This document shows positions 25,042-33,614 of a stretch of DNA of 49,754 nt, piece after piece. The notes beneath the pieces are model-generated. The model was not told the DNA's origin and did no database searches. It was given only the letters and a program-made list of their open reading frames with translations. The stretch is taken from contig JAOUGT010000006.1 in NCBI GenBank assembly GCA_029865485.1, positions 1-49,754 of the forward strand. Direction: 5' to 3'. The first letter of the stretch is position 1. The number at the start of each line of letters is the position of its first letter. Source of the stretch: Nitrospira sp. (GTDB lineage Bacteria; Nitrospirota; Nitrospiria; Nitrospirales; Nitrospiraceae). Both the position numbers and the translations under genes were made by a program.

Positions 25042-25821
25042 ATGAAGATCCTTGCGGTTGAAACGGCCACCACATGGCAGAGCGTGGCGATTCTTGATGA
25101 GAGTCGCGTCCTTGCTCAGCATGAGCAGGAGGCTGGTGGGGCCCATGGTGCATTGCTCCTGCCGACTATCGATCGCCTGCTGATGCGAGCGCGAGTGCCA
25201 CTACATGAACTGAGCGGGCTGATCTGTTCAGCTGGGCCTGGTTCGTTTACAGGGATTCGAGTCGGTCTTGCCACATGCCTTGGACTTCGGGCTGCAACCG
25301 GACGTCCTCTTGTCCTTGTCCCGACGTTGGAAGCCATGGCTTCCAATATGGATACCACCATACAGATTTGTTCTCTCTTGCCCAGCCGCCGAGGCGAAGT
25401 GTACTGGGCTCTCTTTCGCCGAAGTGAGGATGGGCGCGTTGAGCGTGTGCTCGATGAGCAGGTTGGGACGGAACAGGCTTTTGTCCAGAGTCTTCATGAG
25501 CCTACGGTGGTCGTGGGAGCGGGATGGGTGACGATGGCATCCGAGACTCGTGATCTCCTCTCACAATCGGGCATCGTGACGGTCGGACCGGAACAGCTCT
25601 TTACCCCGTCGGCGGTCTCGGTTGCTCGCATCGGGATGGCTCGGCTTCAACGGGGGGAAGTAGCGGGTGAGGCTGTGGCGCCACTGTATGTCCAGCGGGC
25701 TGAGGCAGAAATCCAATATGAACGATCCGGAGGGCTTTCGTCGGTGGTGAGGCGTCAGCGCCGTGTTGAGCGAAAGGCGGCAGAGCGTATGGCGCGAGCT
25801 CGGAGACGGTCGGATGTGTGA
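25042..25821 (+). CDS. tsaB: TsaB, tRNA threonylcarbamoyladenosine synthesis partner
   Basis: TsaB forms a complex with TsaD and TsaE that makes the t6A modification at position 37 of ANN-decoding tRNAs. Typical motifs are ILAVETATTWQSVAI at the start, HGALLLPTIDRLL, and SAGPGSFTGIRVGLATCLGL. It lacks the metal-binding HxxxH of TsaD, as expected. A charged Arg-rich C-terminal tail (RRQRRVERKAAERMARARR) extends beyond the common core. TsaD is at 36534; TsaE is not in the window. rimI follows. Confidence 0.95.
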   Translation: MKILAVETATTWQSVAILDESRVLAQHEQEAGGAHGALLLPTIDRLLMRARVPLHELSGLICSAGPGSFTGIRVGLATCLGLRAATGRPLVLVPTLEAMASNMDTTIQICSLLPSRRGEVYWALFRRSEDGRVERVLDEQVGTEQAFVQSLHEPTVVVGAGWVTMASETRDLLSQSGIVTVGPEQLFTPSAVSVARIGMARLQRGEVAGEAVAPLYVQRAEAEIQYERSGGLSSVVRRQRRVERKAAERMARARRRSDV

Positions 25822-25844
25822 CATCTTTGTGCGGCGGTAACACC

Positions 25845-26366
25845 ATGGCGGACCTACAGATTCTTCCCGCGACATCGGAGATGGTATCAGAGATTGTTTT
25901 GTTGGAAGAGGCTTGCTTCTCGGCGCCTTGGACGCGCAAAATGCTGGAAGCTGAGTTGACGGGGAATCCCTTCGCACATTTCCTCGTGGCGTTGCGTCAG
26001 GATCGTTCGGAAGGAAGAGCGGAATCGGAGATTCTGGGGTATCATTGTTTTTGGATCGTCTTTGAAGAGCTGCGGCTCATGAATTTGGCGGTGCGCGAGT
26101 CGATGCGGAGGCAGGGAGTGGGGAAGGCTCTGGTGCTGGAGGCCTGCCGTCTGGGGTCTGAACAGGCAGCCACTCGGGCGATCCTCGAAGTCAGAGCCTC
26201 CAACGATGCTGCCCGGTCCTTGTATACGCATCTGGGGTTTATGCAGGTCGGCAGGCGTCCTCAGTATTACACTCAGCCCACCGAAGACGCGATTCTGATG
26301 GAAAAGAATCCGCTTGTGCTGTCAGATTGGCGGCAGCCAGAACGAAGCGTGCCGCTCAGGAGGTGA
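25845..26366 (+). CDS. rimI: RimI-like N-acetyltransferase (GNAT)
   Basis: RimI acetylates the N-terminal alanine of ribosomal protein S18 in E. coli. The GNAT fold is shown by FSAPWTRKMLEAEL, the acetyl-CoA loop VRESMRRQGVGKALV, and the later EVRASNDAARSLYTHLGF. The ATG at 25845 gives the usual start MADLQILPAT; a GTG at 25818 overlaps tsaB and is less likely. Adjacent tsaB and rimI is a very common pair. 173 aa. Confidence 0.92.
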   Translation: MADLQILPATSEMVSEIVLLEEACFSAPWTRKMLEAELTGNPFAHFLVALRQDRSEGRAESEILGYHCFWIVFEELRLMNLAVRESMRRQGVGKALVLEACRLGSEQAATRAILEVRASNDAARSLYTHLGFMQVGRRPQYYTQPTEDAILMEKNPLVLSDWRQPERSVPLRR

Positions 26367-26407
26367 CCCACTGTTGACAGATTTACTCTAACCAGAGGAG
26401 GTGTCGT

Positions 26408-26647
26408 ATGTTGACGGAAGATGCGATCATGGAACAACTTCGCCACACCAACACCGAATTTCGAGAGCTGGAAGAGTCCCACCATCGTCTGGATCTTGAA
26501 CTCAATGAGTTGCAAAGACGTCATGTCCTGACGCCGAACGAAGAGATCGAGAAAAAACGGATTCAAAAAGAGAAATTGGTTAAGAAAGACAAGCTGGCGG
26601 AGATCATTCGCCTGTATCGGGAGCAACGACTGGAGCCAGCGCGGTAA
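26408..26647 (+). CDS. DUF465 family small coiled-coil protein
   Basis: A 79-residue protein rich in Glu, Lys, Leu and Arg with no signal peptide. It shows the helical hairpin of DUF465 (FRELEESHHRLDLELNELQRR then EEIEKKRIQKEKLVKKDKL). GAGGAGG lies seven bases before the ATG. The function of DUF465 is not known. Confidence 0.82.
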   Translation: MLTEDAIMEQLRHTNTEFRELEESHHRLDLELNELQRRHVLTPNEEIEKKRIQKEKLVKKDKLAEIIRLYREQRLEPAR

Positions 26648-26677
26648 CGAGCCGATTGCCGTAGAGACTCAGGACAT

Positions 26678-27466
26678 TTGACCAGCCTTATGCAGCAAGT
26701 CGTACATCCGCTTGCCATTCACATCCAAGCCGTCAAGCGACGATTGCTCATCATCGGGGCGACGATGGTGGGGGCATTGGCGCTCACATTCACCTTTTCC
26801 TCGGAGATGGTGGCCTGGCTGAATCGCCCCTTTCCGAATCAGCTGGCATTTTATGGACCGACGGAGGCGCTCTTTGCGTCGATTAAGGTCTCGTTGTTGG
26901 CGGCGGTGATCCTCAGTCTGCCGGTCATCTTCTACCAGTGTTGGAAGTTCATTGAGCCAGCGTTGTTGCCCACGGAACAACGCTGGGCCATCCCGCTGTT
27001 CGTGATCGCCGGTGGGCTGTTTGCCTCGGGGCTGGTGTTTTGCAATGTGGTGATTCTGCCGCTCGTGATCGAGTGGTTTGTGAGTTTCGGCCTGGACCGC
27101 GACATTACCCCACAACTCAGCGTGGGGACCTACATTGATTTCAATGTAAAGTTCTTGTTGATCTTTGGGTGCGCGTTCGAATTGCCGTTGGCCATGACAC
27201 TGGCGGCGATGACGGGGCTCGCCTCAGCCCATACGTTTGTCCGGTACCGTAAGCATGCCATCTTGCTCTGTCTGATTATCTCGGCTATCGTCACACCCGA
27301 TGCAACACTCTTCACGATGCTGCTGATGGCCGTTCCCTTGATGGCTCTGTATGAAGTGGGGATTCTTGGCGCACGTCTGTTTGGAAGAAATCCCACACAT
27401 AGCGACGTCGATTTGCCGCTTGATCCGGATCTACCGATCAATACCGCGGGAACGAGGGTGCGATGA
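26678..27466 (+). CDS. tatC: TatC, twin-arginine translocase subunit
   Basis: TatC is the inner-membrane receptor for twin-arginine signal peptides on folded exported proteins. Six hydrophobic segments are seen. The region LNRPFPNQLAFYGPTEALF and FYQCWKFIEPALLPTEQRW match TatC, and the Glu in FGCAFELPLAM is the conserved membrane Glu. A TTG at 26678 or an ATG at 26690 could start it; AGGA is three bases from the first and fifteen from the second. tatA and tatB are not adjacent. The beta-propeller gene overlaps it by four bases. Confidence 0.92.
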   Translation: MTSLMQQVVHPLAIHIQAVKRRLLIIGATMVGALALTFTFSSEMVAWLNRPFPNQLAFYGPTEALFASIKVSLLAAVILSLPVIFYQCWKFIEPALLPTEQRWAIPLFVIAGGLFASGLVFCNVVILPLVIEWFVSFGLDRDITPQLSVGTYIDFNVKFLLIFGCAFELPLAMTLAAMTGLASAHTFVRYRKHAILLCLIISAIVTPDATLFTMLLMAVPLMALYEVGILGARLFGRNPTHSDVDLPLDPDLPINTAGTRVR

Positions 27467-28560
27467 CGGCTCACCATGTGAAGGGTTGGCGGACCTTTCT
27501 CCTCACTATTGCCATATTCGTGGGGATGGGCTTTCTTCTGTATCCGGCAGGGGGAGCGGCGTTTCATGCGCGCCATTCGTCGTCGCCGCCATCGCTGCCA
27601 GTGGCCGATCTCTCATCATCCCCTGGCCCGTTTGAACAGTCCATCGCGAGTGTACAAGCTCTCGTCCTGGACAGCCATGGTGCGATCTATGCCGGGTCAT
27701 TCGGGCACGGCATCTTTCGTAGCGTTGATCGAGGTTCAACATGGGTTCGAGTGGGCAGGGGAGTGACCGATCCCTTTATTTTGAGCCTGTCCTCCACCAA
27801 GGATGGTGCGGTCTATGCTGGCACATTTCGCGGAGGGGTGTTTCGTTCTCGTGACGACGGCCACTCGTGGCAGCCTGTCAGTGCCGGGCTCAAACAGCTG
27901 GAGGTAAAGGCCTTACTCGCCGTCGATCAGGAACTTTTCGCTGGAACCGGCGATGGTGTGTATCGTTTACGGCAGTCTGACGACCATTGGATCTCCGTCA
28001 CTCCAGGATTGGACGATATTTTGGTTCATGCCATCGCACGCTCTGCGGATGGGACCCTATTCGCCGGAACATCAGGGAAAGGCCTCTTTCGCTTCAGCCC
28101 TCGTTCATCGGGATGGGTACGGATGCATCATGGGTTGAAAGATCATGAAGGGATGATCGAAAACTTCATCCGTGTTCTGGTGATTGATCAGGATCAGAAC
28201 ATTGTCGCCGGAACGTTCGATGGCGGTGTCTTCCGCAGTGCCGATGGTGGCATGACTTGGCGACCGATCAGTCGGGCGTTGCCCAATGATTCCATACGAG
28301 GTATTGTGTCGAGCGATCGGACATTGGTCGTGGCGACGGGGAACGGAATTTTTAAGACGATGGATCAGGGGAAGCAATGGATTCCGGTGAATAAAGGACT
28401 CACCAATCAGGCGATCCAGGTATTGATCGGATCCAAAGACACGGGCCTCTATGCCGGAACGAGTGCTGGTGTGTTTCGTAGCGACGACGGCAGTTCGTGG
28501 ATTGCCGTGAATGAAGGGCTGGAGGCGGGAGTTGCGCCACCGCCGTTTCTCTTTCGATAA
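27463..28560 (+). CDS. Exported beta-propeller protein (YCF48/HCF136-like BNR repeats)
   Basis: A 365-residue protein with an N-terminal signal or anchor (FLLTIAIFVGMGFLLYPAG). At least six repeats of the type YAGTFRGGVFRSRDDGHSW form a seven-bladed propeller-like array. Related proteins include YCF48/HCF136 and sialidase-like BNR proteins. Its ATG overlaps the tatC stop by four bases, so they are cotranslated. Its N-terminus has no twin-arginine motif, so it is not evidently a Tat substrate. Role unknown. Confidence 0.78.
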   Translation: MTAHHVKGWRTFLLTIAIFVGMGFLLYPAGGAAFHARHSSSPPSLPVADLSSSPGPFEQSIASVQALVLDSHGAIYAGSFGHGIFRSVDRGSTWVRVGRGVTDPFILSLSSTKDGAVYAGTFRGGVFRSRDDGHSWQPVSAGLKQLEVKALLAVDQELFAGTGDGVYRLRQSDDHWISVTPGLDDILVHAIARSADGTLFAGTSGKGLFRFSPRSSGWVRMHHGLKDHEGMIENFIRVLVIDQDQNIVAGTFDGGVFRSADGGMTWRPISRALPNDSIRGIVSSDRTLVVATGNGIFKTMDQGKQWIPVNKGLTNQAIQVLIGSKDTGLYAGTSAGVFRSDDGSSWIAVNEGLEAGVAPPPFLFR

Positions 28561-28571
28561 CAGGAGAAAGG

Positions 28572-29093
28572 ATGCATCGAATGGCTGAGATGGATGAGAA
28601 GATACGAGCGACGATTGCAGTGACCAGCAAGGGGCAGCCGATAGGCGATATTGTACTCAAGTTGTTTTCCGATGTGGCGCCTGGTCACGTCACGAACTTT
28701 ATCAAGCTGTCCAAAGAGGGTTTTTACAATGGGACGACGTTTCACCGAGTGATTCCAGGATTCATGATTCAAGGGGGAGACCCGAACAGTAAGAGCCCTG
28801 ATCGTTCCTCGCACGGTATGGGTGGGCCTGGGTACAAAGTCAAGGCGGAGTTCAATAGCACACCGCATAAACGAGGGATCGTATCAATGGCTCGATCCAA
28901 TGATCCGGATAGTGCGGGGTCGCAGTTCTTTATCTGTGTTGCGGACGCAAACTTCCTCGATTGGCAATATACCGTCTTCGGCGAGGTGGTCAGCGGCATG
29001 GATGTGGCCGACAAGATTGTCAGCATGAAACGTGATGGCCGAGACAATCCATTGGAGCGTGCTGAAATGACGGTCACGATCAGTGGGGAGTAA
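28572..29093 (+). CDS. ppiB: Cyclophilin-type peptidyl-prolyl isomerase
   Basis: A 173-residue cytoplasmic PpiB-type cyclophilin that speeds proline isomerisation. The active-site pattern is present: TTFHRVIPGFMIQGGDP with the catalytic Arg, then GSQFFICVADANFLDWQYTVFGEV. AGGAG is five bases before the ATG at 28572; a second ATG at 28581 is also in frame. No signal peptide is seen. A lipoprotein gene follows. Confidence 0.95.
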   Translation: MHRMAEMDEKIRATIAVTSKGQPIGDIVLKLFSDVAPGHVTNFIKLSKEGFYNGTTFHRVIPGFMIQGGDPNSKSPDRSSHGMGGPGYKVKAEFNSTPHKRGIVSMARSNDPDSAGSQFFICVADANFLDWQYTVFGEVVSGMDVADKIVSMKRDGRDNPLERAEMTVTISGE

Positions 29094-29113
29094 AGGGTAA
29101 CGGGGGAAGGAGG

Positions 29114-29878
29114 GTGAACAGTAGGAAAATACAAGATCGACGGTCGAGCAGGTTCATACTGAGTATCGTCTTGTTACTGACGCTTGCTCCCGTTTGGCTG
29201 GTTGGTTGTGCGGTGCCGCATATTCCCTCACGGATCGTGTACGAAGATCCTGTCAACTATGTGCGGCTCGAAGAAGATCCCGATGTGCTCGCTGAATGGC
29301 CACCCTCCCACCATGCGCACCCATTTCTCATCGAGCCTGGCACCGTACGCACGATCTTGACGGGAATGAAGGTGCAGGAGCATCGGACCGCACTGCAGCG
29401 GTGGTTTCTTGGTGAGTCTCCCTTGGTTTCGGCCTTCACGGATGAGGAGATCACGCTGTTATCAGCTCAACTGGCAGGAGCATTGGCGGAAGCCACCTAT
29501 CATGAGCGCGTTACGTTTTATCTCAGTCAGCCGCAGACTTTTGCCCGGCGTATTATTACCACGGGTGGATTGTATCTCCATGGAACGGAGTTGCATTTCC
29601 TTCTGGGGAACTGGCGGATCATTTACGGTATCCCAGCCTATGGCATGATCTACGATCGCCGCTATCCCATGAGGCCGACTGCCGCCAAAGGTTTTGACTT
29701 ACTCTTTCATCCGGCTGACGCGGTCATTCCCCTAAGAAACAGCCTGATTGATGGGATCTTTGCCAATGCCAAAGATGAGCTGGTTATCGATTTAGCGAAA
29801 CTGGAACCCTCCGATTCGGTAACGTTCCTCAGTGAGCGGTCAAAGGCCTTTCCCCTGGGAGCTCAGCTGATCCCCTAA
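29114..29878 (+). CDS. Lipoprotein of unknown function
   Basis: A 254-residue protein with a signal peptide ending in a lipobox (VWLVGC). The mature part begins AVPHIPSRIVYEDPVNYVRLEEDP and includes TRIITTGGLYLHG-like RRIITTGGLYLHGTELHF. I do not recognise a family. The GTG start overlaps a purine-rich spacer (GGGGGAAGGAGG) that serves as ribosome binding site. It ends the plus-strand run, and the next gene is on the other strand. Confidence 0.65.
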   Translation: MNSRKIQDRRSSRFILSIVLLLTLAPVWLVGCAVPHIPSRIVYEDPVNYVRLEEDPDVLAEWPPSHHAHPFLIEPGTVRTILTGMKVQEHRTALQRWFLGESPLVSAFTDEEITLLSAQLAGALAEATYHERVTFYLSQPQTFARRIITTGGLYLHGTELHFLLGNWRIIYGIPAYGMIYDRRYPMRPTAAKGFDLLFHPADAVIPLRNSLIDGIFANAKDELVIDLAKLEPSDSVTFLSERSKAFPLGAQLIP

Positions 29879-29938
29879 TTAAATTAGTGGTTTGTAAGAG
29901 GGAGATGAGCGAGCAGGTGGACGAGTCAGCGGGCCGCC

Positions 29939-30934
29939 CTATCGACCTACAGATCTTCGAAAACACATCTTAGGTACTTCAATCAGCCCTTCGATGATCG
30001 ATGACCAGCCGAGCTTGCTCTGACCCAAGATTCGATCACTGAACCGAATGGGGAGTTCGCTCACTTTCGCGCCAAGCTGCACGGCTCGCCAGGCCAACTC
30101 TACTTGAAAGATATACCCCTTGGCTTGCACGGTCGACAAAGTCATCTTCTCCAACAGGCCGCGGCGATAACACCGAAAACCACCGGTCCAGTCTTGAATA
30201 CTCGAGCCGAGGAAGAGGTTGACGTAGGTATTGCCGCATCGGGAGACCAGGCGTCGCCGGGCGTTCCAGTTTTCGGTCCCACCGCCTGGGACGTAGCGAC
30301 TGCCGATGACCAGGTCGGCTGTGTGGCTACGGTGGACCAAGCGGGGAAGATCCCAGGGAGCATGGCTGAAGTCACAATCCATCTCAATGATTCGATCATA
30401 GGGGCGCTGAAGAGCCCACTGAAAACCAGCAAGGTAGGCGGGTCCGAGCCCTTCTTTTCGTGGCCGATGGAGGACATGGACATGGGGGGAGCGGGCGCTG
30501 AGTTGATCGGCAAGGTCGCCGGTTCCATCCGGCGAATTGTCATCAACAATCACGATATCGGCCACCAGATATTGGCCGATTGCGGTAACCAGCGCCTCCA
30601 GATTGGCACGTTCATTATAGGTTGGAAGAACCACGACGACGGACTCGTCAAACGTGAATGGTGAGGCAGGGACGAGCTGCTGTTCCCCTGCCACTTGTGA
30701 GTATCCCGGATCATGCTCCCTAGTCGAGTCGTGGTTGCTGATTGCTACGCGAGCGCTGTTGACTCCTTGGGCAATCAGGCGCTCAGCCTGTTCAAAATCC
30801 GGTACGAGGTACGCTTCGCCTGCCCGGAGTCGTCTGGGGGAGGATGGATGACCATCCTTGGAAACCGGATAGTAGTGAATAGAAGTGGGTGGAGGGTCAG
30901 CTTTTGATGGGATGGTTGCCTGATGCGAGGGCAT
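29939..30934 (-). CDS. Family 2 glycosyltransferase (polyprenol-phosphate mannosyltransferase-like)
   Basis: A 331-residue GT2 enzyme of the dolichol-phosphate mannosyltransferase type. The catalytic domain starts at about residue 97: VVVLPTYNERANLEAL, VIVDDNSPDGTGDLAD, and EMDCDFSHAPWDLPRL with the DxD sugar-nucleotide site. GTRYVPGGG-like IGSRYVPGGGTENWNARRR and FRCYRRGLLEKM follow. The family moves a sugar to a polyprenyl phosphate at the membrane. It lacks the C-terminal membrane segments some homologues have. The N-terminal 95 residues (RRLRAGEAYLVPDFEQAERL region) are an unusual extension I do not recognise. Confidence 0.85.
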   Translation of the reverse strand: MPSHQATIPSKADPPPTSIHYYPVSKDGHPSSPRRLRAGEAYLVPDFEQAERLIAQGVNSARVAISNHDSTREHDPGYSQVAGEQQLVPASPFTFDESVVVVLPTYNERANLEALVTAIGQYLVADIVIVDDNSPDGTGDLADQLSARSPHVHVLHRPRKEGLGPAYLAGFQWALQRPYDRIIEMDCDFSHAPWDLPRLVHRSHTADLVIGSRYVPGGGTENWNARRRLVSRCGNTYVNLFLGSSIQDWTGGFRCYRRGLLEKMTLSTVQAKGYIFQVELAWRAVQLGAKVSELPIRFSDRILGQSKLGWSSIIEGLIEVPKMCFRRSVGR

Positions 30935-31069
30935 GAAGAGCCTTGCCGAATCTTATCGGTTATGATGGCGCTGCCTATCCAGAACAAGACCGACGGTGCA
31001 GATCGTTCGCATGCTAGGAAGCAAGATGGAAACCGATAGCGCTGGCGATCTGCAAGAATTCCTCCGCTA

Positions 31070-31200
31070 TGAGCCTGTCCGACATTACCGAAATGACCAT
31101 ATTTGAGGGGTGTCTGAACCCTTCATCATGTGACGATCGTTGATCCTGAGCCAAATGTGTGCGTCGGATTTTTCGCGATTCCCAATGTCGGACAGGCTCC
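31070..31200. mobile_element. MITE-like element with 16-bp terminal inverted repeats
   Basis: GAGCCTGTCCGACATT (31071-31086) and AATGTCGGACAGGCTC (31184-31199) are perfect inverted repeats enclosing about 97 bases without an ORF. Counting one extra base at each end, the element is flanked by TA at 31068-31069 and TA at 31201-31202, as expected for an IS630/Tc1-mariner-type insertion. It has no transposase, so it is probably mobilised in trans. Confidence 0.7.
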
Positions 31201-31290
31201 TAGAAGCGGGTGAATTGTAGACGACAGGCGAGGACCGTGCAAGTAGATGGGAGGGTGGTCTTCCCTTTGTGAATCAACTCTCTGCACGTT

Positions 31291-31320
31291 TTGACAGTGC
31301 AGGAATCGCTATGTTACAGT
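31291..31320 (+). promoter_or_regulatory. Strong sigma-70 promoter for the ferredoxin/NADP reductase gene
   Basis: A consensus -35, TTGACA (31291-31296), and an extended -10, TGTTACAGT (31312-31320; TACAGT at 31315-31320), are separated by 18 bases and lie about 57 bases before the start codon. Confidence 0.6.
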
Positions 31321-31376
31321 CCGCCGATTGTTGATAATCAAGGACTTTATACGTACATCTTGAAGGACGAGTGAAT

Positions 31377-32729
31377 ATGAGCGGATTGCAAAAACATGTG
31401 GTTGTTGTCGCAGGAGCGGGACCGGCTGGTATGGCTGTCGCGGCGTCTCTCTCCAAAGTCGGGCATGAAGTGATCATCCTGAATCGTGATATAAAATTTG
31501 GTGGGTTGGCTGAATACGGGATTTTCCCATCCAAGTTGAAGCTCCGTGGTGGTCTGAAGAAGCAGTACTGGGAGCTCCTGCAGCAGAAGAACGTCCATTA
31601 TTTTGGGAATGTCACAATTGGGAATGGGAAAGACCTCACGGTTGAAGAAGTGTGTGGGCTGGGAGCGAGCGCGATTGTCTTCACAATTGGGGCCCAGGGG
31701 ACTAAAGCCATTGGGGTGGAGGGAGATTCAGCACAGGGGGTATTCCATGCAAAGGACGTCGTCTATCACTTCAATCGACTCCCTGGATTTGGAGACCGCC
31801 CCTTTGACATGGGGAAACATGTTGCGGTGATTGGGGCAGGAGATGTGATGGTGGATATTGCCCACTGGTTGACCCGCTACAAACAGGTCGAACGGGTCAC
31901 GGCGATTGTGAGACGAGGACCGGTTGAACGAAAATATAATCCCAAGGAGATTCGGAGCATCTGTGCCAATATGGATCTTGAGGGGATCAAAGCCGAGTTT
32001 GCCCGTATTGAGGACCGTCTCGCCAAGGTTGGCCAGAATCCTGATGAAGTCCTGAAGGTGTTTACCGACGAGTTTACCAAGTGCGAACCAAAGGTATCGG
32101 AGACAAAGGTGGGCTTTCGTTTCCTGGCGTCTCCGAAACGGATTCTCGTCGACGGTACGAATCGAGTTCGCGGACTTGAAATGGAGGACAATCGGCTCGA
32201 TCCCAAGGGAGAGGATACGGTCGCGGTAGGTCTAAAACAGTATTATGAGTTTCCTTGCGATTCAGTCGTGTTTGCTGTCGGCGACAGGGTTGATGAGACG
32301 GTCGGTCTACCTTATAAGAACGGAGTGTTTACGACGAATCCCAACAAGACCGGGAATGATCCTGATGATGCCCTGTTCCAGGCCTATGATGAATCGACGA
32401 GTAAGGTGATGGAGGGGGTATTTTTAGCCGGTTGGGCTCGAAAGGCCAGTGAAGGTCTCGTCGGTGTTGCAAAACGCGATGGCGATTGGTGTGCGGAGGT
32501 AGTGGAACGGTATCTCGGTGCTAAGTCCGGAGGGGGAGACGTGAATGTCGTGCTGGATCGTTTGCGTACCCGCTTAAAGCAGCGGCAGAGCCATCCTGTT
32601 GATGTGAATGGGCTGCGGGCTTTGGATGCGGCCGAACGTTCTTTCTCCGGGAAGACCGACTGTATCGGTGAATTCAAGTTTTCGGCGAATCAGGATATGC
32701 TGAAATACATTGAACAGATGGGTGTCTGA
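31377..32729 (+). CDS. FAD-dependent ferredoxin/NADP reductase, adrenodoxin-reductase type
   Basis: A 450-residue cytoplasmic flavoprotein. The first dinucleotide fold has VVVVAGAGPAGMAVAASL for FAD; the second has VAVIGAGDVMVDIAHWL for NADP(H). The C-terminal GVFLAGWARKASEGLVGVAKRDG closes the FAD site, and the layout matches the FprA/adrenodoxin-reductase family, which moves electrons between NADP(H) and ferredoxin. The ATG at 31377 has AAGGA nine bases upstream and is preferred to a GTG at 31371. In organisms using the reductive TCA cycle such enzymes may help balance ferredoxin, which is inferred. NAD kinase is convergent downstream. Confidence 0.85.
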   Translation: MSGLQKHVVVVAGAGPAGMAVAASLSKVGHEVIILNRDIKFGGLAEYGIFPSKLKLRGGLKKQYWELLQQKNVHYFGNVTIGNGKDLTVEEVCGLGASAIVFTIGAQGTKAIGVEGDSAQGVFHAKDVVYHFNRLPGFGDRPFDMGKHVAVIGAGDVMVDIAHWLTRYKQVERVTAIVRRGPVERKYNPKEIRSICANMDLEGIKAEFARIEDRLAKVGQNPDEVLKVFTDEFTKCEPKVSETKVGFRFLASPKRILVDGTNRVRGLEMEDNRLDPKGEDTVAVGLKQYYEFPCDSVVFAVGDRVDETVGLPYKNGVFTTNPNKTGNDPDDALFQAYDESTSKVMEGVFLAGWARKASEGLVGVAKRDGDWCAEVVERYLGAKSGGGDVNVVLDRLRTRLKQRQSHPVDVNGLRALDAAERSFSGKTDCIGEFKFSANQDMLKYIEQMGV

Positions 32730-32753
32730 AATCGGCAGGTCACTATCGCGTCC

Positions 32754-33614
32754 TCAACTATGCCCCCACTTTAACTTTTCCCGTAACACTTCATAATAGT
32801 GGCTTTCTGGAAATCTGATGAGTTGAGTCCGGCTCTCTGAAGCTTGGATGACGGCGGTGTCTCCCTGTGTCATGGCTACGCCGACTTGCCCATCTAACGT
32901 TGCCATTGATCCATCGTCTTTGCTCGTCAGTGTGACTTCAATGACGGCATTGCTCGGCACGATCAACGGGCGATGAGTCAAGGTGTGTGGACAGATTGGT
33001 GTCAGGATGAGTGCTTGGAGAGCCGGGTTCATGATCGGACCTCCGGCGGAAAGCGAATATGCAGTAGAGCCCGTGGGTGTCCCGATGATCAAGCCATCCC
33101 CACGAAGATTCGTCACGAATTGGCCTCCAATCGCGATCTGGAGTTCAATCATGCGAGCCAAGGTGCCTTTGCTGATGACCACATCATTGAGCACAACGCC
33201 TTGCGCGACGGTTTCTCCATGTCGGTGGATATGTGTAGCGAGCATGAGTCGTTCATCAAGGGCGAAATCGTTGGCGAAGACTCGTTCAAGGGATGGATAG
33301 AGGTTATCCAACCGGACCTCGGTCAGGAATCCCAGCCCTCCCATGTTGACTCCCAGAATTGGAATGCTTCGGTCAGCTGAAAGTCGTGCTGCGCTGAGAA
33401 TGGTTCCGTCCCCGCCCAATACCAGCAGCACATCGGCTTTTTGAGCGAGTTGAGTTTTAGGGATTCCTCCTGTCTCGTTCAATAACAGTGCAGAAGTCGT
33501 ATCGAGCAACACGCCGATATGACGCTCACGAAGCCAGGCTACTACACCAAGCAGGGTGGCCTTTACTTCGGGGAATTTTGGTTTCGTCAAGATCCCAATG
33601 CTTTTACTTTTCAT
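32754..33614 (-). CDS. nadK: NadK, NAD kinase
   Basis: NadK phosphorylates NAD to NADP. Key motifs are LVLGGDGTILSAARL (catalytic Asp in GGDGT), GVNMGGLGFLTEV, and GDGLIIGTPTGSTAYSLSAGGP. The ATG at 33614 gives the usual start MKSKSIGILTKP; an ATG at 33668 would add 18 residues and has no ribosome binding site. It is convergent with the ferredoxin/NADP reductase, their stops 24 bases apart. 286 aa. Confidence 0.95.
   Translation of the reverse strand: MKSKSIGILTKPKFPEVKATLLGVVAWLRERHIGVLLDTTSALLLNETGGIPKTQLAQKADVLLVLGGDGTILSAARLSADRSIPILGVNMGGLGFLTEVRLDNLYPSLERVFANDFALDERLMLATHIHRHGETVAQGVVLNDVVISKGTLARMIELQIAIGGQFVTNLRGDGLIIGTPTGSTAYSLSAGGPIMNPALQALILTPICPHTLTHRPLIVPSNAVIEVTLTSKDDGSMATLDGQVGVAMTQGDTAVIQASESRTQLIRFPESHYYEVLREKLKWGHS

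Larger units (their letters stand above)
30935..31376. other. Divergent intergenic region with MITE and promoter
   Basis: This 440-base gap has no gene. It contains a MITE-like element at 31070-31200 and a strong promoter at 31291-31320 for the reductase gene. The rest (30935-31069) shows no clear feature. Confidence 0.6.

Noticed and set aside
27463..28560. CRISPR-like or DNA direct repeats in the beta-propeller gene
   Set aside because: The repeats are protein-level propeller blades of about 40-45 codons with diverged DNA, not a CRISPR array.
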